Of a stretch of DNA of 59,229 nucleotides, positions 50,510 to 59,023 are shown piece by piece. Origin of the DNA: JAXHUH01 sp034211175 (GTDB taxonomy: Bacteria; Actinomycetota; Acidimicrobiia; Acidimicrobiales; CAIXPF01). Position numbers and translations under genes: made by a program. The notes beneath the pieces were generated by a model that saw only the letters and a list, made by a program, of their open reading frames with translations, made no database searches and had not been told where the DNA came from. Where the stretch lies: contig JAXHUH010000076.1 in NCBI GenBank assembly GCA_034211175.1, positions 1 through 59,229 of the forward strand, written 5' to 3'. Every line of letters starts with the position of its first letter. Position 1 is the first letter of the stretch.

Positions 50510-50638
50510 CCCCCTCCGACGGTAGCCGCTCGGGACACGGCGACGTCCGTTCGGCCTGGGTGAACGGTGTGCGAACCGATCGGCCGCCGCGCCCGCCACC
50601 CCGGCGCGAGGCGGGTCCGATGATGAGACAATCGACCC

Positions 50639-52900
50639 ATGAGCATCCTCGGCAACGCCGTGCTCCGCCGCGAGGACCCCCGCTTCCTCACCGGTGAGGC
50701 CACCTACGTCGGTGACGTCCCGCTCGAGGGGGCGACCCACCTGGTCCACGTCCTCTCCCCGATCGCCCACGCCCGCATCGAGTCCATCGACACGTCGGAG
50801 GCCGCCGCGGCCCCCGGCGTGCTCGGCGTGTTCACCTTCGACGACCTCGACCTGACCCACGCGGCCCCGTTGCTGCCCGGCCTGCCCGAGGCCATGGTCC
50901 GCCCGTACCTGGCGGAGGGGGTCGTCCGCTTCGTGGGTGAACCGGTCGTGGCGATCGTCGCCGAGACGGTGGCGCAGGCCGAGGACGCCGCCGAGATGGT
51001 CATCGTCGACTACGACCCGTTGCCCGCGCTCGTCGACCCCGAGCTCGCCGAGGCCTCGGAGCTCGTCCTGTTCCCCGATGCGGGCAGCAACGTCGTCACC
51101 CGGGCCGAGCGGGGCGAGGCCGACCTGTCGGGCTCCGAGGTCGTCGTCGAGGCCCGGTTCGTGAACCAGCGGATGGCCGGCGCGCCGATCGAGCCCCGCG
51201 TCGGTGCCGCCACCTGGGACGGCGACCGCCTCGTGCACTGGTCGTCGTGCCAGGGCGCCCACCCGACGAGAGATGCACTCGCCAAGGCCTACGGGTTGGA
51301 GACCGACCGGGTCCGGGTCATCGTTCCCGACGTCGGCGGCGGGTTCGGCTCGAAGGCCCGGGCGTACCCCGAGGAGGTCATGCTCGGCTGGTACTCGCGA
51401 CAGCTCGGCCGACCGGTGCGCTGGAGCGAGACCCGGTCGCAGAACATGACCGGGCTCGGCCACGGTCGCGGCCAGGTCCAGCACGTGGCCGTCGGCGGCA
51501 GCCGCGACGGCCGCATCGACGGCTACCGCCTCCGCGTGGTCCAGGACTCCGGCGCCTACCCGATGATGGGCGCGTTCCTGCCGAACATGACCATGCGCAT
51601 GGCGAGCGGCACCTACGACATCGACCACGTCGCCTTCGAGTCGGTCGCGGTGTGCACCAACACCACCCCGGTGACCGCCTTCCGCGGCGCCGGCCGCCCG
51701 GAGGCCGCGGCCGCCATCGAACGGGCGATCGACCTGTTCGCGGCCGAGATCGGCATGGACCCGGTCGAGGTGCGGCGGCGCAACCTGCTGGCGCCGTTCG
51801 ACGAGCCCCACCGCACCCCGATGGGCACGAAGTACGACACCGGCAACTACCCCGCGGCCCTTGATGCCGCGGTCGAGGCCGCCGGCTACGACGAGCTGCG
51901 CGCCACCCAGGCGCGCCGCCGTGCCGAGGGGGACCCGAAGCTGATGGGCATCGGGGTCGCCTGCTACGTCGAGATCACCGCGGGCGCCGGCGGCGGCGAG
52001 CACGGCACCGCCGAGCTGCTCGACGACGGACGGGTCCGGGTCGTCACCGGCGCCACGCCGTTCGGCCAGGGCCACGACACGACGTGGGCGATGATCGTGG
52101 CCGAGCGCCTCGGGGTGGCGATGGACGCGGTCGAGGTCGTGCACGGAGACACCGACCTCGTGCCGTCGGGCGGGATCACCGGGGGCTCGCGCTCGGCGCA
52201 GATCGCGGGCACCGCCATCTCCGAGGCGTCACGGAAGCTGGCCGACGCGGCCCGCCGGGTCGCGGCCGACGTCCTCGAGGCCGCCGAGGACGACGTCGTG
52301 CTCGACGCCGACCGGGGTGCGTTCCACGTCGTCGGCACCCCGTCGGTGAGCGCGTCGTGGGCCGACGTCGCCGCCGCCCGGGCCGACGAAGACGACGACG
52401 ACCCGCTGATGGGGATCTCGGAGTTCGCGGCCGCCCAGGGCTCGTTCCCGTTCGGCGCCCACATCGCCGTCGTGGAGGTCGACCGCGAGACCGGCCACGT
52501 CGAGCTCGTGCGGCTCGTGGCGTGCGACGACGCGGGGACGATCCTCAACCCGGTCCTCGCCGCCGGCCAGATCCACGGGGGGATCGCCTCCGGTGTCGGC
52601 CAGGCGCTGTACGAGGAGATCCGCTTCGACGACGACGGCAACCCGCTCACCGCCAACTTCGCCGACTACGGGGTCATCTCGGCCGCGGAGCTGCCGAGCT
52701 TCGAGCGGGTCGTGCTGGAGACGCCGACCTGGCTGAACGAGCTCGGGGCGAAGGGCATCGGCGAGTCCGGCACGATCGGGGCAACCCCGGCGGTGCAGAA
52801 CGCGGTGGTCGACGCCCTCTCCCACCTCGGGGTCCGCCACCTCGACCTGCCGTGCACCCCCGAGCGCGTCTGGCGGGCCATCCAGGCCGCCGAGGACTGA
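50639..52900 (+). CDS. Xanthine dehydrogenase-family molybdopterin-binding subunit
   Basis: A 753-residue large subunit of a molybdenum hydroxylase (CO/xanthine/aldehyde dehydrogenase family). Cofactor motifs are VPDVGGGFGSKARAYPEE, AFRGAGRPEAAAAIERAID, TPFGQGHDTTWAMI and the C-terminal GAKGIGESGTIG, whose Glu is the catalytic base. The CO-dehydrogenase loop with active-site Cys is absent, so CO is not the substrate. The FAD and iron-sulfur subunit genes that normally adjoin are missing on both sides. ATG 50639 lies 6 nt after GACAAT, with no Shine-Dalgarno. It must use subunits encoded elsewhere. Confidence 0.9.
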   Translation: MSILGNAVLRREDPRFLTGEATYVGDVPLEGATHLVHVLSPIAHARIESIDTSEAAAAPGVLGVFTFDDLDLTHAAPLLPGLPEAMVRPYLAEGVVRFVGEPVVAIVAETVAQAEDAAEMVIVDYDPLPALVDPELAEASELVLFPDAGSNVVTRAERGEADLSGSEVVVEARFVNQRMAGAPIEPRVGAATWDGDRLVHWSSCQGAHPTRDALAKAYGLETDRVRVIVPDVGGGFGSKARAYPEEVMLGWYSRQLGRPVRWSETRSQNMTGLGHGRGQVQHVAVGGSRDGRIDGYRLRVVQDSGAYPMMGAFLPNMTMRMASGTYDIDHVAFESVAVCTNTTPVTAFRGAGRPEAAAAIERAIDLFAAEIGMDPVEVRRRNLLAPFDEPHRTPMGTKYDTGNYPAALDAAVEAAGYDELRATQARRRAEGDPKLMGIGVACYVEITAGAGGGEHGTAELLDDGRVRVVTGATPFGQGHDTTWAMIVAERLGVAMDAVEVVHGDTDLVPSGGITGGSRSAQIAGTAISEASRKLADAARRVAADVLEAAEDDVVLDADRGAFHVVGTPSVSASWADVAAARADEDDDDPLMGISEFAAAQGSFPFGAHIAVVEVDRETGHVELVRLVACDDAGTILNPVLAAGQIHGGIASGVGQALYEEIRFDDDGNPLTANFADYGVISAAELPSFERVVLETPTWLNELGAKGIGESGTIGATPAVQNAVVDALSHLGVRHLDLPCTPERVWRAIQAAED

Positions 52901-52931
52901 GCCCGGCCCCTCCCGATCACCCGCCCGCCCT

Positions 52932-52981
52932 GAACTGGACCCCACGGAGTGCCACCGGTGGCACTCCGTGGGGTCCAGAAC
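52932..52981. repeat. 50-bp palindromic element, copy 3
   Basis: Read on the minus strand it matches the two copies near 30.5 kb: GTTCTGGACC, 8 bp, GTGCCACCGGTGGCAC, 8 bp, GGTCCAGTTC. Here the 8-bp spacers are also complementary, so the whole element is an almost perfect 50-bp palindrome with two mismatched pairs near the ends. It lies 31 bp after the molybdoenzyme stop. Confidence 0.85.
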
Positions 52982-53110
52982 GGGCTCGCGCCGCTGACGG
53001 ACCCGTCTCGTTCCGCGCCGCGGCAATCACCGACGTTCGTCGCCGGAGCGTTCGGGTGCTCCCCTCACGTGGTTACCGTGACCGCGACTGGCGGGAGAAG
53101 GGGGGCCGGG

Positions 53111-54967
53111 ATGCCCGGTCGGAGGTTGCGGCCCGTGGCCGCGTGCATCGGCGTGCTGACCGTGATGGCGGCACAGGGCGACGTCGGGGCGTGGGAGGCG
53201 ACGCGCCAGGACGGCGCCGAGGTCGTCGAGGCGGGGCACGATCCGCTGTTCGTCGAGCCCGACCCCGACACGCTCCACGTGCGCCATCCCGAGCCCGTCG
53301 GCGAGGTCGACCTGAACGAGGACCTCTCCAGCGGCATGTTGATCGAGGGGTTCGGCACCGGCGACGACGACGTGGCCACGGTCCACATCACCGGCCGGTT
53401 GAGCATCGACCCGACCACCAAGCCGCGGGGCGAGGAGTTCGGGCCCGTCCGCGCCGTCGTCGACGGCACCGCCGCCGAGGACGACGGCTCGATCGAGCGG
53501 GCGAACCCGGACGAGCACGAGATTCGTTGGACCCGAGCCCGTTGGGAAGGCGCGCTGGGCGACAACCCGGACGCGGAGACCGTCGGTGATGTCGACTTCT
53601 TCGCGCTCGGCGCCGTGCGGCGCGGCGCGCACATCGTCGTCGAGACCGACACCAGGCACTCGCCCAACCCGATCGACACGATGGTCGCCGTCTACGACGA
53701 GTCCGGCGAGCTCATCGCTGCGAACGACGACCAGAGCGGCGTCGGGCCCGACTCGTTGCTCCGTGTGGAGGCGCACCACGACGGCGAGTACTTCGTGGCG
53801 GTGACGGCGTGCTGCCAGCTCCCTGATGATCCGTACGACCCGACCAGCGCCGGGATACCCGGCGCGCACGGTGCGTACACGGTCGAGATGGGCACCGAGC
53901 ACATCCGGGGCTCGGTGCCGAGCCTCGGCCAGGACGCCGACGTGTTCCTGGTCGAGCTGCGCGCCGGCGACGTGCTGGCCGGCGCCTTCACCGACGCGGT
54001 CGGCCGCATCGCCGTCCACGACCCCGTGATGGGCCTCCCGTTCTGGTCGAGCTGGAACGGCTCGGACCTCTACCCGCGCTCCTCGCCGCTGCGCCACGAC
54101 GGCGACATCGGCATCGAGTACGTCGCCTCCGCCGACGGGGTGCACGCCATCGAGGTGAGCAACGGCATCGGCGGCTACGAGGGCGAGCTACGAGTCGTGC
54201 GCAGCCCCGCCGAGCAGGCCGACGCCGGCCGCCAGATCGTCTTCCTCGACACCGACGGCGCCGACGTCGAGCCGTCCGTCCTCGACCCGTCCGCGCCATC
54301 GGCGGCACTCGGCCCGCTGTCGGGGTACCTGGCCCGTTGGGGCCTGGACCCGGCGGACGAGGCCGCGGTCGTCGACGCCATGGCCGAGCGGTTCGGGGTG
54401 ATCCTGGCCCGCCTGTCCGAGGACGGGACCTCGCCGATCGACCTCCGCCGCAGCGACCGGGATGCCGACCCGTGGGGTGAGCCGAACGTGAGCCGGGTCG
54501 TCGTCGGCGGATCGGATGCCCCGACCACCAAGGTCGCGACCGGTACCGCCGAGTCCGTCGACCCCGGGAACATGGACCGCGAGGAGACGGCGGTCGTGCT
54601 GCTCGATCTCCTCAGCGCACCGGACGGCGCCCGGTCGATCAACAGCGTCCGCCTCGCACCGGACGCCTCGAAGGCCGAGCTCGTGGGCGCCGCGCTCGGG
54701 ACCGTGGCCGCCCACGAGACGAGCCATCTCCTCGGCGCCTGGAACACCGACCCGTTCGGCTTCAACGACCGCTCGATCATGAACAGCGGTGGCGACCTGG
54801 CGACGTTCATCGGCGTCGGCGACGACGGGGTGTGGGGCACCGGGGACGACGTCGTGCCGTCGTTCGACTTCAGCGAGTTCGGCCCGGACGTGGGCTACAC
54901 GAGCATCCAGCAGCCGTGGCACCGACTGCAGGCCGGGCTCGGTCTGCTGGCGCCCGAGGGTCGCTGA
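53111..54967 (+). CDS. Secreted PPC-domain protein with HEXXH motif
   Basis: A 618-residue exported protein. The signal peptide is MPGRRLRPVAACIGVLTVMAA. Two PPC-like (bacterial pre-peptidase C-terminal) beta domains follow, at about 155-260 (DVDFFALGAVRRGAHIVVETD, DTMVAVYDESGELIAANDDQSG) and about 275-350 (DADVFLVELRAGDVLAGAF). Near 535-540 lies AAHETSHLLGAWN, a zincin-type HEXXH with Asn at the usual third-ligand position. It may be a divergent metalloprotease or an inactive relative. A Gly/Asp-rich GVGDDGVWGTGDD segment could bind calcium. GGGAGAAGGGGGG precedes the ATG. Confidence 0.75.
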   Translation: MPGRRLRPVAACIGVLTVMAAQGDVGAWEATRQDGAEVVEAGHDPLFVEPDPDTLHVRHPEPVGEVDLNEDLSSGMLIEGFGTGDDDVATVHITGRLSIDPTTKPRGEEFGPVRAVVDGTAAEDDGSIERANPDEHEIRWTRARWEGALGDNPDAETVGDVDFFALGAVRRGAHIVVETDTRHSPNPIDTMVAVYDESGELIAANDDQSGVGPDSLLRVEAHHDGEYFVAVTACCQLPDDPYDPTSAGIPGAHGAYTVEMGTEHIRGSVPSLGQDADVFLVELRAGDVLAGAFTDAVGRIAVHDPVMGLPFWSSWNGSDLYPRSSPLRHDGDIGIEYVASADGVHAIEVSNGIGGYEGELRVVRSPAEQADAGRQIVFLDTDGADVEPSVLDPSAPSAALGPLSGYLARWGLDPADEAAVVDAMAERFGVILARLSEDGTSPIDLRRSDRDADPWGEPNVSRVVVGGSDAPTTKVATGTAESVDPGNMDREETAVVLLDLLSAPDGARSINSVRLAPDASKAELVGAALGTVAAHETSHLLGAWNTDPFGFNDRSIMNSGGDLATFIGVGDDGVWGTGDDVVPSFDFSEFGPDVGYTSIQQPWHRLQAGLGLLAPEGR

Positions 54968-55018
54968 CGCGCCCGGTCGCCGGCGGGTGCCGGCGACCGG
55001 TTGGCGATGGTGGGGTGC

Positions 55019-55222
55019 TCAGCTGACGAGCTGGTGGACGGCGTGGTCGTGGCGCTCGGCCGCCGGACGCCCCGCCCGACGACCGGTCACGAACGTGCCG
55101 TCGCGGCCGCACCAGCAGCGGTAGGAGACGACGATGCCGACGTCGGTGTTGGCCATGCCGGTGATCCGGCTCTCCGAGAGGAGCATCTCGCCGTCGACGC
55201 AGTCGCAGTGAACGGTGAACAC
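55019..55222 (-). CDS. Small zinc-ribbon-like protein
   Basis: A 67-residue protein with two CxC pairs, HCDCVDGE near residues 5-8 and YRCWCGRDG near 34-37, a spacing suited to one zinc-ribbon site. The remainder is hydrophilic and the tail is His/Arg-rich. The start GTG 55222 is backed by GGAGG five bases upstream. No family was recognised. It faces the secreted PPC gene and is divergent from the LysR gene. Small proteins of this kind often bind RNA or other proteins, but nothing here decides it. Confidence 0.6.
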   Translation of the reverse strand: MFTVHCDCVDGEMLLSESRITGMANTDVGIVVSYRCWCGRDGTFVTGRRAGRPAAERHDHAVHQLVS

Positions 55223-55517
55223 GGGGGCCTCCGAGGGGGGGGGGTTCGCTTGCGGTATCGGCACATCGATCGTCCTCCCGAAGTCGTTCCAGGACAAGTG
55301 AAATGATCTGAAGTGCCGCTGTAGCCCCACTGAATCTTCGAGGCGGGCGCCGGGCCCGCGGAGCCGGCCCGGCGGCGGCCCCCGGGGCCCGACCGCCCAG
55401 CTTCCGACAGCAAAAGGCCGAGCACGAGCAACGATTGCTGAAGTCACCGTGAAGCACGGCTACGAGGTCCTGCGCCTCCGTTGGCACCAGTCGGTCTGAA
55501 ACGGCCCGGAGCCGGGC
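55223..55517. other. Intergenic region between divergent genes
   Basis: About 300 bp with mixed composition. A G-run of ten bases lies at about 55234-55244. GCCGGGC and GCCCGGC near 55352-55376 can pair around 10-11 bases. The right part (55400-55500) is AT-richer and contains no frame I can support. Confidence 0.35.
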
Positions 55518-55532
55518 TGTAGGTTGCCTACA
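55518..55532 (+). promoter_or_regulatory. LysR operator over its own -10 box
   Basis: TGTAGGTTGCCTACA is a perfect 15-bp palindrome. It contains the putative -10 TAGGTT (55520-55525) and ends on the A of the LysR start codon, so the bound regulator would occlude RNA polymerase. The T-N11-A spacing of LysR boxes is present within it. Confidence 0.6.
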
Positions 55533-56521
55533 TGGTCGCGACCCGACACCCGTCCGGTGGCGCGCCGAGCGCGACATCGGCGCCCGGCGCACCGATGCTC
55601 GACGTGCGACGGCTGCGGGTGCTGCGGGAGGTGTCCGAGCGCGGATCGGTCACCTCCGCCGCGGAGGCGTTGCACTGCACACCGTCCGCGGTGTCCCAGC
55701 AGCTCGCCGCGCTCGAGCGGGAGATCGGCCTGCCCCTCGTCGAGCGCCGCGGCCGTTCGGTGGCCATCACCGACGCCGGCCGGGTCCTCGTCGACCACAG
55801 CGTCGACGTGTTCCGCGCCATCGAGGTCGCGGCGACAGCCGTGCAGGAGGCCCGGGCCGGGATCCACGGCCCCTTCCACGTCGCCTCGTTCGCCAGCGCG
55901 GCCACCGCGTTCGCCATCGCCGCGCTCATGGGCCTCGAGGCCGACCACCCCGGCCTGGAGGTCCACCTGCGGGAGGCGGAGGCCGACGACGCGCTCCGGG
56001 AGCTGCGGCTCGGGCGCAACGACCTCGTGATCGCCCAGGAGTACCGCCACGTCCCCGAGGAGCGCTTCGCCGGCCTCGTCGTCCACCGCCTGTTCGAGGA
56101 CGACCTGCTGCTCGCGGTCCCCGAGGCCGACGAGCGACGGCATCGCACGTCGCTCGCCGACCACGCCGACAGCCGCTGGATCATGCCGCTGCCCGAGCAC
56201 ACGTCGTGCGGCAAGGCGATCCTCCACGCCTGCAACCACCATGGCTTCACCCCGACGGTGCGGGCCCACGTCGAGGACTTCGCCCTGACCCTCCAGCTCG
56301 TCGCCCAGGGGTTCGGCGTCGCCCTCGTCCCGTGGCTACGGGCCCGGGGCCCGGTCCCCGGCGTGCGACTGATCCCGATCGACAGCCCCCGCTTCGCCCG
56401 GGTCACCTCGGCGGTGGTCCGCCCGGCGTCCTCGGGCGCCCCGGCCGTCACCGCGGCGATCGACCGACTCCGCGCCGCGGCGGCCGCCGCGGTCGGTCCC
56501 GGCGGCCGGGCGCTCGCCTGA
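55532..56521 (+). CDS. LysR-family transcriptional regulator
   Basis: A 329-residue regulator. The winged helix lies at about 22-82 (LDVRRLRVLREVSERGSVTSAAEALHCTPSAVSQQLAALEREIGLPLVERRGRSVAIT), followed by the two-lobed periplasmic-binding-like effector domain. A 21-residue Ala/Pro/Ser-rich extension precedes the fold, unusual for the family. ATG 55532 lies 6 nt after TAGGTT, without a Shine-Dalgarno; an internal ATG (residue 22) would start exactly at the fold. Autoregulation is suggested by the palindrome at the start. No divergent target gene adjoins closely, so the regulon is unknown. Confidence 0.9.
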   Translation: MVATRHPSGGAPSATSAPGAPMLDVRRLRVLREVSERGSVTSAAEALHCTPSAVSQQLAALEREIGLPLVERRGRSVAITDAGRVLVDHSVDVFRAIEVAATAVQEARAGIHGPFHVASFASAATAFAIAALMGLEADHPGLEVHLREAEADDALRELRLGRNDLVIAQEYRHVPEERFAGLVVHRLFEDDLLLAVPEADERRHRTSLADHADSRWIMPLPEHTSCGKAILHACNHHGFTPTVRAHVEDFALTLQLVAQGFGVALVPWLRARGPVPGVRLIPIDSPRFARVTSAVVRPASSGAPAVTAAIDRLRAAAAAAVGPGGRALA

Positions 56522-56637
56522 CCGGTGCCCTGCTGCGCCGGGCCGCGCCACCGGGACGGTGCCACGGATCGATACCGTGGGCGGCCGCGCCCGTCCCGCG
56601 AGCGCCCACGACGGCGCCGACGGGCCATGGAGGACCT

Positions 56638-57405
56638 GTGCGAGCCCGACTGCTGATCCTGCCGCTGACCGCTCTCGTCCTGGTGGCCGGAGCGTGCTCG
56701 AACGACGACGACGGTGACGACGCGGCCACCACGACGACCGCGCCGACGACGTCGACCACCGAGGCGACGACGACCACCGCCGAGGAGCCGACGACCACGA
56801 CGGAGTCGTCCTCGACGCCGGAGACCCGCCCGGACGACGGGTCCGACACCACCGACCCCTCCGGCGGCACCGGCCAGGCTTCGGGCGACAGGCCGTCGTC
56901 GCCGGGGTCCGAGGACTTCGAGTCACCATCCGATGACGCGCTCGTCGAGGACCTGACCGACGCACTCCTGGCCAACGGCGGCGGCTCCCTCCAGCCGACG
57001 GAGGCCGAGGCCCGCTGCATCGCCACCGGCATGATCGACAACGTCGGGCTCGAGACGCTGGCCCGGGCCGGGCTCGAGACGTCCTCGGGCGGCTTCGATC
57101 CCGGCCAGCTGCCCCCGGAGGACCTGGAGGCGTTCGCCGACAGCTTCCTGGCGTGCATCGACGTCGAGACCCTGTTCGTCTACCAGCTCGAGGCGCAGCT
57201 CCCCGACGCCATCTCCGAAGAGTCGGTGCGGTGCCTCGCCGCGGACCTCAACGCCGACGGCTTCCTCGACGAGCAGCTGCGCGAGGTGCTGCTGAGCGGC
57301 TCGAGCGCGGCCATGACCGCCAGCCCCGAGTTCAACGAGAAGATGTTGGGCGCGGTGTCGGCCTGCCTGTCGGCCGAGGAGCTCCTGGAGTTCGGCACGA
57401 CCTGA
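56638..57405 (+). CDS. Threonine-rich lipoprotein of unknown function
   Basis: A 255-residue exported protein. The signal peptide with lipobox LVLVAGAC (Cys20) is followed by about 80 residues rich in Thr, Ser, Asp and Pro (repeats of TTTT and EATTTTAEEPTTTTE), probably a wall-spanning, possibly glycosylated stalk. The C-terminal domain (about 100-255) is helical with four Cys (EARCIATGM, LACIDVE, VRCLAADL, SACLSAEEL) in a repeated pattern, suggesting two paired alpha-hairpins. GGAGG precedes GTG 56638. It resembles other actinobacterial surface proteins, but no function is known. Confidence 0.75.
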   Translation: MRARLLILPLTALVLVAGACSNDDDGDDAATTTTAPTTSTTEATTTTAEEPTTTTESSSTPETRPDDGSDTTDPSGGTGQASGDRPSSPGSEDFESPSDDALVEDLTDALLANGGGSLQPTEAEARCIATGMIDNVGLETLARAGLETSSGGFDPGQLPPEDLEAFADSFLACIDVETLFVYQLEAQLPDAISEESVRCLAADLNADGFLDEQLREVLLSGSSAAMTASPEFNEKMLGAVSACLSAEELLEFGTT

Positions 57406-57542
57406 GCCACCCCGCGCAGTGGCCGGGCAACCGCCGGTGACCGCACGGTTCCGGGGTGGTGGCGTCCGGACGCCACATCGGACATCACCCAGGTCGAGCG
57501 GCATCCGCGCCGCTGTCAGACCCCCTCTCTAGGGTCGCGGCC

Positions 57543-57956
57543 ATGGACGACGTACTGGCTGGCTGGCGCCGCACCGACCGCCGCCTGCGTCGCGACGTGC
57601 TCGACGTCAGGACGTGGGCGCTCGCGACCGGCGATCCGGTCGACGCCGACGCGCTGACGGTCATCTTCTCGGTGCTCGCCGCCGAGGAGACCACCGGGCT
57701 CGACCGGCACCACTGGACCGAGGAGCGGGTCCTCGAGTTCATCTGGACCGGCTGCCTCTTCTTCTGCATCGACGCCGATCTCGACCCGCCCCACGGCATC
57801 GCCGAATCGCTGTGGGCGTGGCTGCGCTACCTCGACAGCCACGGGCTGCTCGATCCGGACGGCGACGACCTGCGCACCCTCGGCCGGGTGCTGTCGTCCA
57901 CCGCCGGCCTCCCGGCCGACGACCATCGTCGGGGCCGGAGCCGGTCGATCGGCTGA
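57543..57956 (+). CDS. Hypothetical protein, 137 residues
   Basis: I do not recognise the family. The sequence is helical and acidic with several Trp (WRRTD, HHWTEERVLEFIWTGCLFFCID, LWAWLRYLDSHGLLD), no signal peptide, no membrane segment of sufficient length, and an Arg-rich end. ATG 57543 follows TAGGGT (57530-57535) by 7 nt and has no Shine-Dalgarno, so it fits the leaderless pattern of the window. It stands alone between the lipoprotein and YceI genes. Confidence 0.65.
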   Translation: MDDVLAGWRRTDRRLRRDVLDVRTWALATGDPVDADALTVIFSVLAAEETTGLDRHHWTEERVLEFIWTGCLFFCIDADLDPPHGIAESLWAWLRYLDSHGLLDPDGDDLRTLGRVLSSTAGLPADDHRRGRSRSIG

Positions 57957-58043
57957 CCGCGGGCCGACCGGGCGCGCGACGAGAGACGCTGCCCGGTCGA
58001 GCGCGGCCGTCGAGCCACATCAGGTCATACCGGGAACAGCCTC

Positions 58044-58078
58044 AGGTACTTGAAGGTTGAAGAAGTCTGCGGTACCTT
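58044..58078 (+). promoter_or_regulatory. yceI promoter with flanking dyad
   Basis: TTGAAG (58050-58055) and TACCTT (58073-58078) are 17 bp apart, a near-consensus promoter. The repeat TTGAAGGTTGAAG covers the -35, and AGGTAC (58044-58049) is complementary to GTACCT (58072-58077), placing a dyad around both elements. The arrangement suggests repression by a dimeric regulator, for example MarR-type. The leader would be about 150 nt. Confidence 0.6.
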
Positions 58079-58237
58079 CGTCCTCGAAGCTGATCGCACT
58101 TGCAATCATCGCATCGGCAACGACCCCGCGGCGATGACTGCTCGACACCGACGGTCGGTCCCGACCCCCACCGCCGCCTCCGGGTGGGCGGCGCGGCCGG
58201 GAGCGGCCACTCCCCCCCCCCACCGACAGGAGCCCCC

Positions 58238-58777
58238 ATGTCCCTGCCCATCAGCGCCGGCAACTGGACCATCGACCAGCCGCACAGCTCGGTCGAGTTC
58301 GTCGTGCGCCACCTCGGCCTGTCCAAGGTGCGCGGCCGCTTCAACCAGTTCGACGCCAAGCTCGTCGTCGGCGACACCCTGGCGGACACCTCGGTCACCG
58401 CAACGGTCGACCTCTCCACGATCGACACCAACAACCCGGATCGTGACGCGCACCTGCGCACCACCGACTTCTTCGACGTCGCCAACCACCCGACGATGAC
58501 GTTCACGTCGACCACCATCGCCGAGGACGGCGGCGACTACACGATGACCGGCGACCTCACGATCAACGGCGTCACCAACCCCGTGACCTTCGACGTCGAG
58601 TTCAACGGGACCGAGACCAACCCGCTCGACCAGAACGTGCGCGCCGGGTTCTCGGCCTCGGCCGAGATCAGCCGCAAGCCGTTCGGCGTCGAGTTCGACG
58701 TGCCGGTCGGCGGCGAGAAGCTGCTGCTGGGCGACAAGATCAAGATCGAGCTCGAGATGCAGTTCGCCGGGGCCTGA
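58238..58777 (+). CDS. YceI-family protein
   Basis: A 179-residue lipocalin-like YceI protein, the family that binds polyisoprenoids or related lipids. Conserved segments are WTIDQPHSSVEFVVRHLGLSKVRGRF, SVTATVDLSTIDTNNPDRDAHLRTTDFFDVANHPTMTF, and LTINGVTNPVTFDVEF. There is no signal peptide, so this is a cytosolic form, as often in actinobacteria. AGGAG five bases before ATG 58238 fixes the start. It has its own promoter with a long leader and a strong terminator hairpin. Confidence 0.93.
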   Translation: MSLPISAGNWTIDQPHSSVEFVVRHLGLSKVRGRFNQFDAKLVVGDTLADTSVTATVDLSTIDTNNPDRDAHLRTTDFFDVANHPTMTFTSTTIAEDGGDYTMTGDLTINGVTNPVTFDVEFNGTETNPLDQNVRAGFSASAEISRKPFGVEFDVPVGGEKLLLGDKIKIELEMQFAGA

Positions 58778-58819
58778 GCCCCCCGCCGGGGTTCCTCCGG
58801 GCCTCCCCGGACCCCTCCG

Positions 58820-58852
58820 CGAGCGGCGGTACCCCTCGGGTGCCGCCGCTCG
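58820..58852 (+). terminator. Terminator hairpin after yceI
   Basis: CGAGCGGCGGTACCC (58820-58834) pairs with GGGTGCCGCCGCTCG (58838-58852) over three bases, a 15-bp stem with one T-G wobble, 43 bp after the stop. It has no T-run, but the stem is the strongest in this part of the window. Confidence 0.75.
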
Positions 58853-59023
58853 TGCGCGCCCGCCCGAGCGGCGGAAGGCGGCGACCTGACCGCACGTAGT
58901 GGCGCATTGCGGGCACAAGGGGTATCGGTCGGGTGCGCCGAGATGATGTGATGGGGGGAGGATTCTCGCCGCGCCGGTCCCGAGCGACCGCCGCTGCGGC
59001 GACCAACGACCCCGAGGACCATC

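Noticed and set aside
49700..50638. Chromosomal parAB origin-proximal region
   Set aside because: No parB, parS-like palindrome, dnaA or gid genes adjoin; the ATPase is better described as orphan.
50510..52144. Long N-terminal extension of the ParA frame
   Set aside because: The extension lies opposite the molybdoenzyme gene; ATG 50509 has a Shine-Dalgarno and puts the Walker A motif at its normal position.
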